A stretch of 64,000 nt of DNA from the NCBI GenBank assembly GCA_003254925.1, contig QANZ01037181.1, positions 1 to 64,000 on the forward strand, read 5' to 3'. Numbering within the stretch: the first letter of the stretch is position 1; every line of letters starts with the position of its first letter. This document shows positions 1 to 11,400 of the stretch, piece by piece. A program made the translations under genes and the position numbers. This DNA comes from Chamaecrista fasciculata. Taxonomy: Eukaryota; Streptophyta; Magnoliopsida; Fabales; Fabaceae. Under the pieces are notes generated by a model that was not told the origin of the DNA, did not search any database, and worked only from the letters and a program-made list of their open reading frames with translations.

Positions 1-128
1 AAATAAATTAGTATAAACTTTGAAAAAAATAATTGATTTTTTTTTTATATTTCGAAATGAATAAAGTGACGTAGACTTTTTATTACATCACAATATTATA
101 TTCAATATAAAATGAGTTGAATTTAATT

Positions 129-395
129 GAGTAAACTAACAATTTGATCCTTGAAAGATTGTCATGCTGACAACTCTGTCCTTGAAAGATTGAAATGTAT
201 AATTTAGTTCCTGAAAGATCAAAACGGTATACTTTTTAGTCCGTGACAAATTAAAATAGTATACTATTTAGTCCATAAAAAGGACTAATTAGTATACTAT
301 TTTGATCTTTCAAAGATTAAACCGTACTCTTTAATCTTTTACGGACTGAGTTGTTAACTCAGTAATCTTTCAAAGACCAAATTATCAGTTCACTC
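129..395. repeat. Foldback (palindromic) MITE-like element
   Basis: The two ends are imperfect inverted copies. The left arm reads gtaaactaacaatttgatcc then ttgaaagatt, and the reverse complement of the right arm is nearly the same. Each arm is built of repeated blocks of the type 'tttagtcc...gaaagatt'. The layout matches the Mutator-type foldback elements elsewhere in this window, but I could not find a clean target-site duplication, so the family is open. Confidence 0.55.
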
Positions 396-577
396 TTTAA
401 AAATTAAAAGGGATTGTTAAAAAGAAAAGAAAAAAAAAATGATAGGCATACATATCGTTAAGATTTGGTTGCATCAAACTTGAACGGTCATTATAGAGAT
501 TAGAGTCTCTCCCGCCATTAAAGTCCGAGCTTCTTACTATCATAGATTCTCAGTGCTCAATACTTTCAACTTCAACA

Positions 578-3500
578 ATGGCTGCGTTTGCTCTCACGAT
601 TTCTGCTTCTCCGTGTCCTTGTGTTCAACGTCGTTGCTTCTTTAATCCCTCACCTCCCACACATCTTCAGGTACTTCAATTGTATCTGATTGATAAGGTA
701 TTTTCTGCATTTGGTTAATACAAAACCCTAATTTTGTAGATTTTATCGTTTTCTTTGATTTTTTTTTCTGTAGTTAAGACTTAAGACTAAACAGTTTAAG
801 CAAGCAGACTTCTAGTATAGCAGTGCCGTAGTTTAATTGTTTATTTGTTTGCTGCTCGCCGCATTTTGTGGATTTTTCTTTCTTAATCTGCTGTGTTTAG
901 CTGGAATATATTGTTAATTCTGCTTAATCATACTAACTTTCTCAAATTAGGGTTCATCGCTGCGAAATTGGAAAGGTGGGGTTATCTGGATGCAGAGGTT
1001 TAGACCGATTCCTTTTAATTGGAGAAGGTAATGTTTGTGGTCTGACACTTGTCCCAATTTCTATTCAACTTTGTAATTGGATAGTGTCTGAATTTATTGC
1101 ACACGCTAATGTTTTGTTATGGGTCTCTTAATTTAACTTATAGTTTTTTTGTTGTATAATTCTTAAGTTGATATGCTGTTGCTATCCATAGTAAATTGGC
1201 GTGTTTGGATCTAAAAACAGGAGAACTTTGATATGTGCAGTCAATCAAGATGCTGAAGAAGCATTCAAGAAGACTGTGGAAATTGATAAGCTCATAGATA
1301 TGCTGAGGGAGTCAAATCCTCACGAAGTAAGAATATGGGCGATTCTCAATTTGTTCTCCACCACCCTTCCTTGTCATTTTTTCTCTACTTTTGATAATTG
1401 TTTTTAACAACATGACGCAGTACTCAATGGTTTGTTCATGATAGACTATTGTGTTACTCTTTTCAATGTATACAACAAAGTTATTTGAACTTCTCTTGTT
1501 GAAACCATGCAGTTTCCTGTACAATTTCCTTTTGATTTTTTGGATGGATATATTGGAGATGGAATGTTATGTTAATATGTGAAAGAGATTATGAATGATG
1601 TCCTTCCAGTCGCTTGAGCAACAAATAATTTTTTTTTTTCAGTTTACTTTTGAATACTTTATTGTGACATTGTTGTTCTCATCTGTAAACAGCTTCAGAA
1701 ACTTGTTGTCGAAAATATCCTTGCTTTCAATGCAAGCTTTTGGATTCGACTTGCGGCAAGATCAGATACTTGCAAATCTGAGGATGATAAAGCAGGGTTT
1801 TAAATTTCTGAAAATGTTTCTTTGATCAGTCTCTTTTATAACCATTGGGGTATGTAAAAGTTGCTTTTGTTCATTGTTAATATGCAGAAAGATTATGAAG
1901 AGTTGGCTTCATCTATAATGATTGTGGTGGATCGCGTGGTTCATAAGACCAATGTACCTTCTTCCCTCCACCAACCATGTGGCCAAGGTGTTTAGTTTTC
2001 CTTGAGGCTTCATTTGATAATAATCTTACTTTTATACAATTTGCTGCTCAGGAAAAGATAGAGTCAGCTACAGATGTCCTCAAGGGAATACTAAAGCCTG
2101 TGGTCGATGATGTTGAAGAGATTCACTGGCCTCCCAGAGACCCTCAGGCAATTGCATCAATGGAAAAAGTAACTTTTCATTTTCTCACTGGACTATGTTA
2201 CATCCTTTAAAACTACTTCTGCACTTCCATACTTATTAAAGAGATTAGTTGTGGCAATTTAATGTTAATCTTAATTTCCATATTACTCATCTTACCATAA
2301 ACACAAGGGTAACTGACCATCTTTGTGCAAAGTCTGGACATTTGATAGAAGCTTCATAGTTCATATAATATGCATGGGATGTTCTTGGGGTCTATATTCC
2401 ACCTTCAGGTTTTATGGAAATTGAACTAGATAAAGACTGAAGGATTAGTAAAAATATAGAACGGTTGAGAGATCTTAAGTCTAGAATATTAATTGCCAAC
2501 ATATTCCGCTGTCAAATCATAACTGAATCTAGTGTCATCTTGTCAATTTGAGGGAAAATGCGAACAACTGCATCCATTTATGTATATTCTGTGTTGAAGT
2601 TCTCTATTGTATATGTAGAGCATATAATTTGGCAAAAGTTAATTTTCGGTGGGTTGTTTTGGTTATACTGGTACATATATTTATTCAGCAACTCCTATCA
2701 ATTCATCCATCTTTTAAAAGATCTAATAATTAGGAAATAAGGCAAAGGGAACAAGAAGGGCAACTGGATGAAGGGTTCCTTGCAGAAGTTAGCGCACAAC
2801 TACGACAGGTACTCACTTTCCCTGCCTTCCATTTAATCTTCAATTATTTCAGGTTCTCTGTATGGCTTAGTAACTGTAAAATTTTACTAGTTTCCACTGT
2901 TTATTTTACTGTTTTAAGTTTTGGAATTTGGGACAGTGTTATGCTGTTAATCATCCATATGTCAAAATGATAATAAGTGTCTGAGTTATTAGTGATTTTC
3001 TAAAGCTGCTGTAATATGGGCATTCAACTGCTTAGATTAATAGATTTCACTGCAAAAGAGGGAAAAAAAGGAGCAGTTTAGGTTTCTTTTCCTGTGTGTG
3101 CATGTTTATTGTTATAGCTTAGTTTTCTATTAAATTTCCAGTTTTAGTTGGATATCCCTTGTAATGTTATGTATTTGCTGCAACATAAGCTTTCCTGAGC
3201 AAAATATATTATGTATTATATATCAGTTTCCTTTTTGTGCCCCAGTTATAGTTCGTATGATGTATCCAATACTCTAATATACCTCGCCTGTATTGCTCAG
3301 GCAAAGGAAGATGGGGATAAGCCTGGGCTTGAGGCTATGCTGCAAAAGGTTTTGCAGCTCTATGCTTCCACGGTTCTCTCCAATCGAAGTTATGTGAAGA
3401 AAGGTATGTTTCATTTGCTTATGCACCATACTGATTGCATCAAAACTTACGTCTTAATAAATGGAATCAGGACATTAGTTGATAACGGGCATATTTAGCT

Positions 3501-4699
3501 TTTTTTACAATAATGACGGTGACAGGATAAGTATAAAGAAGAATTAGGTAGAAAAGAGACATTTTCATATTTATGTCAGTTTTTTTTTATATACTTTCCG
3601 CAGTTGCATATTTTGATTGATCTAAATGAACAGGAGAAACACAGGAAAAAATTTTATTGGAAAAAGAAAACTTGGTCAAATCAGGTGGATCTCACAGATT
3701 TTCATTATAATTTACCATGTTTGAATAATTAAATGTTACTGATCTTTGGTTTAGGTTTGGACTTCAAATTTCCTCCAGTCTTTCTCTTTCTTTCCTTTTA
3801 TGTGATCCATTTCGTGTGAAACAAAAAATTTCTTAATCCATTACGCTACTGAATTTCATATGATTATCTATCTGCCCATCATCATATCTTTGTGGCTTGG
3901 CATAAATTTTTAATTTAGTGGCTTCATTTATTCTTATTACAGGAGAAGAAGTGTTGAAGGATGAGCAGTTCCTTGAAATCATAATCCAAGGTATTTTCAT
4001 TCGCTTGAAGCATTGTGTCTTATAAAATGATCTAATCTCTAAATTAAATGGATGTTCTAGAATGATACCAAGGCTGGTATTCATTATATAGAATATTTTT
4101 TTATTACTTTACATTTTATTTTTGCTGATAAATTTGAAACGCAAAACGAGTTGAACTAGTATGATATTATGAACAGGATGACGGACACAGTTGTAGAGAT
4201 AATTTTTAGTCAGATTATTCAAACAATATAAGTCTCCTGTAAACCAAGAATTTTTCTGAAAAAGAATTATTGAAGATTAGTGGAAGCAATTTAGCAAATC
4301 AAATGGGTACTTTTTTCTTAGAGCTTCTAGTTATGGCCTCTGGATAACTACTGCAATATGACGGATACACAGAAGTTTCGATACTAAAGGCAGAAGTTTC
4401 AATTTAGATTGATGGTGTAGCCAACTTATATCTCTAACAGCTATTACATAGCTCCATTAATCAATTGTTGGTCTCTTGCAGCTCCTGAAGAAGAATGGAA
4501 CAATATTTTGATCAAAGGGTTGACACTTGGTGGAGGGGAAGTTTCACCTGAAGAACTCAACACCGTCATAAAGAAACGAATTGAGCGTACTTTGATTAGA
4601 ACTGTGAGAAAAAAAACCCTGCCTGTACATGTTTGGCCATTTTATTCCTCTTTCTTTCTGTTTTTATTTAACTGATGCTTCTCCTTTGTTTTGTTTATT

Positions 4700-4750
<51 letters not shown>

Positions 4751-4882
4751 GCCTCTCCTGTTCGCTGGTGGAAAACAAAGGAGGGAGGTTCTTACCAGCA
4801 GCGGATTTTGATAGAATATCTGAAAGGCATTGAATCTAGATCGGAGGAGATTGTTCAGGTTCTTCAGGGGAAACCACAGTAG
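578..4882 (+). CDS. Probable chloroplast protein of unknown function, 11 exons, about 335 aa
   Basis: Exons read by hand: 578-670, 951-1027, 1221-1326, 1693-1791, 1888-1953, 2052-2168, 2734-2808, 3301-3403, 3943-3990, 4482-4603, 4781-4882. They total 1008 nt in one frame. The start MAAFALTISAS is followed by a Ser/Pro/Cys/Arg-rich, acid-poor stretch to about residue 55, as in a plastid transit peptide. The mature part is charged and predicted mostly helical, with well-kept blocks such as DYEELASSIM, GILKPVVDDVEEIHWPPRDP, REQEGQLDEGFLAEVSAQLR and IKKRIERTLIRTEGGSYQQR. I recognise the style of a conserved green-lineage plastid family but cannot name a locus or activity. Exon 4 has no in-frame GT donor; a GC donor after codon DDK (1792) keeps the frame. 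The last intron holds a long CT microsatellite. Exon borders are inferred, not shown by transcripts. Confidence 0.75.
4704..4748. repeat. (CT)n microsatellite
   Basis: An almost pure CT run of about 45 bp lies in the last intron of the chloroplast-type gene, near the 3' splice site of exon 11. It adds to the pyrimidine content upstream of the acceptor. It also creates meaningless long Arg-Glu and Ser-Leu reading frames on the two strands. Confidence 0.95.
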
Positions 4883-5454
4883 CATTTCGTCATAGCTGAT
4901 GATGAGCTTGACATTTGGAATGTCAATGTGTCAGATCATAGTGATTTTCTGCATAATGCTAAAAGTATGTCTCTTTTATAGAGGATATGATGCAAATCAA
5001 CCCTTGATGAGCCTGGAGAAGTTTAGATCAGCTTGTCTTCAAACAGGTAGTAATATTCCTGCCCATATGGATCTGCCAATTAACATGATTATTTTTAGCT
5101 TTATTCTTGTAATCTTTACCGAAGGCTATGGTTACTTGTGGCAGACGGACCTGAGTCTCTTGTACCTTTGAGTGGATTTGCAAGTTTTAATTTTAGTCCA
5201 GAGATTGGGATGAGCCGGATATGATACAGATTGGTGGTAATGCTTTTTATTTAGATTCTTAATGAGCACTCAACTATGGTTTATAGGAATGGCCAATCCA
5301 TTCTTTGCATATGTGTGTTTGTTAGCTTGTTGTATATTAGTGAATGGAGTTACTTGACTTGATATATAGATGAAGTTGTTTATGAATGAATATTTAATCT
5401 TTTTTTTTAATGAACATCTTATTAAGGATGAACTTTGCTGAATAATAATTTATA
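4883..5454. other. 3' flank of the chloroplast-type gene
   Basis: AT-rich sequence after the stop codon, presumably 3' UTR followed by intergenic DNA. No coding stretch or repeat border was recognised before the MITE that begins at 5455. Confidence 0.5.
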
Positions 5455-5998
5455 GGTCAAAGACTCAAAGGTTCATTTTGGTCCTAAATGTATGCTCTAA
5501 TGTTCATTTTGGTCTATTATGTTTCAAAATATTCAAATTGGTCTTAGATGTTGGCCAAATGATTCATTTTGGTCCTAATTCCTAAATATTGGTAAAATGT
5601 TTCATTTTGATCCTAAATTATTGAATTTGGTCATATTTCTCTCTTCTCTCATTTCAAGTTCAAAGGACTTGTTAAGAGGAACTCGTATCTCTGAATTCAT
5701 CGCATTTGAATTTGAGACGAGAGAAATATAATCAATTTTGCCTGTTTGACCATAAAATGAAAGGTCTACTTTTAGGACCGTTTTGACCTCGTTTGCTAAC
5801 GACCCCAACTGGATAGAGAAAGTACTCTTCGAGAATAATACATAGTTTTAAACTCGTCACGTTTGAACTTGAAACAAGCTATATTTAATAGTTGGGATCA
5901 AAATGAAACATTTTGCAAACATTTAGGATTAATTTGAACATTTTGAAACATAATGGACCAAAATAAACATTAGGGCATATATTTAGGACCCTTTAACC
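5455..5998. mobile_element. Mutator-type foldback MITE, copy 1 (9-bp TSD)
   Basis: Ends are inverted: left GGTCAAAG, right CTTTAACC. They are flanked by the perfect 9-bp direct repeat TAATTTATA (5446-5454 and 5999-6007). A 9-bp target duplication is the hallmark of the Mutator superfamily. Both arms consist of repeated 'ttcattttggtcctaaatg' type blocks, so the whole element can fold into a long hairpin. No transposase is encoded. It is the same family as the element at 28910-29416, including the non-palindromic middle. Confidence 0.88.
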
Positions 5999-6280
5999 TA
6001 ATTTATACATCTTTTTGAGGTTTATTTGTCTGTCTACTTCTATATAAAATTAATCTACCTTAAGAGTTAAGACTTCACAATTTCTTGCCACTTGTTTATG
6101 ATATTACTAATTTATAATGACCTCCGGCTATAGTAGTTTCTAGTTTGAGTATTATATAGCGGTAAGTGATTCTGGAATCTGGACGTAATTGTGCGATGTG
6201 ATATTAAATCTAAAATTGATTTGTGTATATACATACATACATCATACGTTTATGATTATATGTGTATATATATATATATA

Positions 6281-6460
6281 CTAGGGGCTTTGCGTGCCCT
6301 AACGGGCACGCAAATATGTATGTAAAATAAATAAGGGACTAAATTGTTAACTTAGTAAAGAAAGAGAGACTAAATAGTAAATTTTCTCTTATTTTTAATT
6401 TCATAGACTATAGTTTTAAACATGGACGACCAGAAAGGGGTGGAGCCATATAATATTANA
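6281..6460 (-). mobile_element. Short non-autonomous Helitron, 180 bp
   Basis: On the minus strand it starts TC(T) (the second base of the right end is an N at 6459) followed by ATATTATATGGCTCC. It ends with a GC-rich hairpin, GCGTGCCC-GTTA-GGGCACGC, then AAAGCCCCTAG. The plus-strand flanks are A on the left and T on the right, the A/T target rule of Helitrons. There is no coding content. An inverted relative sits against the assembly gap at 35492-35652. Confidence 0.8.
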
Positions 6461-6743
6461 TCATAAATTTAAAATTATTTAATTTTATTATGATGATAAA
6501 ATATTTCTAAAATAATAATAAACATATATAATAATATAGATATTAATTTTCAAAAATACAATTTTTAAACCGCATGTGGACAACTTTTGAAAATATACTT
6601 TAAAGAAACTACCATTTTAAAAGTACATTAAATTATTATTCTTTTTTTTAGTATATTAATTCTTATTGTTTACGTGCTCAGTCTTCTCAATTATTCTCAA
6701 AAATAAAATACTTTCATAGTTAGATCTCCGATATATATATATA

Positions 6744-7776
6744 CCAGGGGCTTTGCGTGCTTTAACGGGCATGTAAATATTAGGGATTAAAATGAAATTG
6801 ATAGTAAACATTATGGACCCAAGTGAGGTTTTGGCCCAAAAAATAAACTTTGGTATTTGAGTATTTCCCACATTATAGAGAAAGATATGGAGAGAGAGAC
6901 ACAACTCACGTTCTCAACCCACAATCTAGTTTTTTTATTTAATTTATAATTATAATATGAACAATTATATATTTTTTGATTGATTAATTAAAGTTTAGCC
7001 TAAAATTAAAAAAGAAGGACGACCAAAAAGGGATGGAGCCATATAATATAAGATTAGGGGCTTGGCGTGCCCTAACAGACACCCCAATATGTATGAGCAC
7101 ATAAAATTTTTATATTGATAAATGAGTAAATTTAGGATCAATTTGATAAATTATAAAATATTTAGGACTAATTTGAAATTACCTCATACATTTAGGACTA
7201 ATTAAAAGTTTTAACTTATGTTTGTTAAAAAAAAAAGACATGGGAAATGGACGTGGGTATGGAAGAGGGGGCATGAATGTGGGTGATTTTATTTTATTTT
7301 TAATTTCTTAAATTATAGTTTTAAACATGGACGATCAAAAAGAAGTTGAGCCATATAATATAAGATTATAAAATATTTAGGACTAATTTGAAATTACCTC
7401 ATACATTTGGAACTAATTAAAAGTTTTGACTTAGACATGGGAAATAGACGTGGGTATGGAAGTGGGGGCATGTGGGTGATTTTTTTTTTTAATTTCTTAG
7501 ACTATAATTTTAAACATGGACGACCAAAAAGGATGAAGTCATATAATATAAATTAGGGGCTTTGTGTGCCCTAGCGGGCACGCAAATATTATGGATCAAA
7601 ATGAAATTGATAGTAAACATTATGGACCCAAGTGAGATTTTAGTCTAAAAAACATAAAGATAGGAAGAAAGAGAGGCACAACCCACGTTCTCAAACCACG
7701 TTCTAGTTTTTTATTTAATTTATAATTATAATATGAAAAATTATATATTTTCTGAGGTGGAACCATATAATATAAG
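6744..7776 (-). mobile_element. Concatenated short Helitron-like units
   Basis: Minus-strand units follow one another. 6744-7053 begins with a mutated CCAG, then GGGGC and a decayed hairpin, and ends with the ...ataataTAAGA|T terminus. 7054-7365 is a second unit (TTAG, hairpin partly lost). 7366-7552 repeats the inner part of the previous unit without its own hairpin. 7553-7776 is a third full unit with hairpin TGTGCCC...GGGCACGC. All share the 5' end TCTTATATTATATGGCTCC when read on the minus strand. No protein is encoded. Unit B of the alpha-COP duplication has a clean empty site at the matching place (about 14131-14150). Confidence 0.72.
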
Positions 7777-8429
7777 ATATATTTTTATATCTTCAAAACA
7801 TTCAAATCATGTAAAAAAAACTCTCAACCAATATTTTGCAACATTTGAAATTTTTATCATGCTAATCTTGACCGTTAATTGACTTAGCCTGACTGACTTT
7901 TTATTTATTTATATCCTTTTCCCATCTCCTTAGCTCATTTCAACGCACTAGGACAGATCATGGCCCTCTAATTTTGATCCGACGGCCAGTATTTGTGTGA
8001 TTACACTGCTGACAAAATTTTACGAGCATTTCCATCCAAAACCCTCAGAAATCTCTCTCTCTCTCTCTCTCTCAATTCAGCACACAACACAATCTCCCAA
8101 AGCACCCAGATCTCGGAAGTGCCTGCAAATCCTCCTATATGCTATGGACCTTCGTTCTACTATTATCTGCAATTGGACTATTCTCAAGTTGATAGATTCG
8201 TGTTTTGCTTTTGGTTTCGAAGTTTCACTTAGCTTCGAAGTTTAATATCGTACTGTGTCGCTAATTTGTTGTTCAACGCCGATTCATTGGTCAGTGTTTA
8301 TTATTCAAATTGAATTGTATTTGATTTAGCTTAGTTTGGTTGGGCTTCTCTGATTTGCTGAACTGTTTAGGTCGATATTGGATTGGTTTGGATGCTGTAG
8401 AGAATATTGGGACAAGGTGATCCTTGAAG
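7777..8429 (+). promoter_or_regulatory. Promoter and 5' leader of alpha-COP copy A
   Basis: This is closely matched by 14150-14765 upstream of copy B. It includes a CT tract (8049-8073) of the kind common in plant 5' UTRs, then a leader without an obvious intron running into the start codon. I see no convincing TATA box. Compared with copy B, the leader lacks a short stretch before the CT tract (copy B has 'attactttaattcaattttttcccc' there). Confidence 0.45.
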
Positions 8430-11400
8430 ATGTTGACGAAGTTCGAGACTAAGAGTAATAGAGTGAAGGGATTGAGTTTCCACAGTAAGAGACCGTGGAT
8501 CCTCGCGAGTCTTCACAGTGGCGTGATCCAATTATGGGATTATCGCATGGGCACTCTAATTGACAGATTTGACGAGCACGACGGACCTGTACGAGGTGTC
8601 CACTTTCACAAATCTCAACCGCTGTTTGTATCTGGAGGTATCTGATTTACTACACATTTAGCATTGCTTCGAATTTGCTATTGATATAAGTATGCTCATT
8701 TGGTGCTATTGATACTTTTGTTGATATCGAAGGAAACATGGAAGCTCAGATTATTTGATAAGTCTAAGTTCTGTAGATCTAGCTTTGTTATCCCCAAATA
8801 AGTACCGTAAAACAAAATTAAAAGAAATCAAATATGTTAAATTTGGGTAGTTAATGTACACTCTCATCTACTCTAAGAACAAATTTGAGGTTGAGATGAC
8901 AATACTAGAACTAGTACTAATTGTGCTGTGTCTGATATAGTGATATGATATCAACAAGGTTGAGATCGTTATCAGCTTACTAGATCTTTTGAGGGCTTGT
9001 GTCAGTGCCGTGTATATTACTCTTCGTTTTCGTTTTATTTGTGCCTTATCAGAGAAATAGTCTTGATCAATTCGAGTGTTTATCTCTTGGTGTTTAATTT
9101 GCAAATAGTTTTAATTGTGTTTTACATACAATTTTTGTTTACTCCTTTTTAAATTTTTGGACCTAGCACCTTTCCAAAAATCACAATTTATCTGGTTCCA
9201 ATGATTTATGGATCTGGAAGCTTCTTTTCGAGTAATACTGAAGAATAAGAAATGTTCTTGATCAAGACGACTGGTTTATGTCAAATTTAAATTTGAGTCT
9301 CTTCTTGTCAATCACACTTGAATGATAACTGTAAGTTTTTTTTTTTGTGGCCTTTTCACAGGGGATGACTACAAGATAAAAGTTTGGAACTATAAGATGC
9401 ATAGGTGTTTATTTACACTGTTGGGGCACCTTGATTATATCCGTACTGTCCAATTTCATCACGAGTCCCCATGGATTGTGAGTGCCAGTGATGATCAGAC
9501 TATTCGTATCTGGAACTGGCAATCACGAACCTGTATATCTGTGTTGACTGGCCACAACCATTATGTAATGTGTGCATCATTCCACCCTAAAGAGGATCTT
9601 GTTGTTTCCGCTTCACTGGATCAGACTGTTCGGGTTTGGGATATTAGTTCCCTTAAAAAACAGACTGCCTCTCCTGCAGATGACATACTGAGATTGAGTC
9701 AGATGAATACAGATCTTTTTGGTGGTATTGATGCTGTTGTCAAATATGTTTTGGAAGGTCATGATAGAGGCGTCAACTGGGCTGCATTCCATCCTACTCT
9801 TCCTCTCATTGTCTCTGGTGCAGATGATAGGCAGGTTAAACTTTGGAGAATGAATGGTAAGCCTTGGCAACAACAAAACATATATAATTTCTCTGTTCCT
9901 TCTTCCCTAGCATTGATATAAAATCTTTTCTTACATCTCATTGTTAATTGCTGCCATTTTGTTTTTTGGTACTTCTCTTGCTGTTTACTCAGCACATCAT
10001 GAATTTGAGGGATTTATCCTTTTAGGTCCCTTCGAAAGTGTTTTTAGTATAATCTTAGCTAAGATTTATTGGTGCCAGTAAGCACATTCGCTTTCTGTTT
10101 CCTCTCTTTTTGTAACAATAATATCTAATGTCTAATTTCTAACTATTCTTTGTCTATTTAGCATGTTATTATCTTAAAGCAAGGCGTTAATGTAACAACT
10201 TTTTATTTTGCTAACAGAGACAAAGGCTTGGGAAGTGGACACTTTAAGGGGGCACGTGAATAATGTATCATGTGTACTGTTCCATTTAAAACAAGACATA
10301 ATTGTCTCCAATTCTGAGGACAAAAGTATTAGAGTGTGGGATGCAACAAAAAGAACTGGAATTCAAACTTTTCGACGGGAGCATGACCGGTTTTGGATTC
10401 TTGCTGCACATCCTGAAATGAATCTGTTGGCTGCTGGTCATGACAGTGGCATGATTGTCTTCAAACTAGAGAGGGAACGACCAGCCTTTGCAGTTAGTGG
10501 AGATTCTCTACTCTATATCAAAGACCGGTTTGTGAGACTCTATGAATTTTCAAAACAGAGTGACGCACAAGTGCTTTCAATTCGACGACCTGGTCTCAAT
10601 CAAAGTCCAAAGACTCTTTCATACAGCCCAACTGAAAATGCTGTTCTCCTCTGTTCAGATGTAGATGGGGGATCTTATGAGTTATATACCATATCCAAGG
10701 ATGGATTGGGTAGGGGTGATATGCAAGATGCAAAGAGAGGAGTTGGAGGATCAGCTGTTTTTGTGGCTCGGAACAGGTTTGCTGTGCTTGACAAAAGCAA
10801 CAACAACGTTCTATTGAAGAATTTGAAAAATGAACTTGTCAAACAAAGTGCTCTCCCAATAGCCACAGATGCAATATTCTATGCTGGAACAGGTAACTTA
10901 CTATGCAGGGCAGAGGATAGGGTGGTTATATTTGATCTTCAGCAGAGGATTGTTCTTGGTGATCTTCAGACACCCTTTGTCAAGTATGTTGTTTGGTCTA
11001 ATGACATGGAAAATGTTGCCTTGCTCAGCAAACATGCTATTATCATTGCTAGCAAGAAGCTTGTGCATCAGTGCACTCTCCACGAAACTATCCGTGTTAA
11101 AAGTGGAAGCTGGGACGATAATGGTGTTTTTATTTACACAACTTTGAATCACATCAAATACTGTCTGCCAAATGGAGATAGTGGCATCATAAAAACACTT
11201 GATGTCCCAATTTATATTACAAAGGTTTCTGGAAATACCATCTTCTATTTGGATCGAGACGGGAAAAGCAAAGCTATAGTAATTGATGCTACTGAATATT
11301 TATTCAAACTTTCCTTGCTGAAGAAAAGGTATGATCATGTTATGAACATGATAAAAAACTCACAGCTTTGTGGGCAGGCGGTGATTGCTTACCTACAACA

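Noticed and set aside
578..4882. Naming the first gene after a specific Arabidopsis locus
   Set aside because: I could not recall a matching sequence with enough certainty, so only the plastid-type character is given.
4629..4885. Leu-Ser and Arg-Glu repeat proteins around the CT run
   Set aside because: Produced by translating a CT microsatellite within an intron of a real gene.
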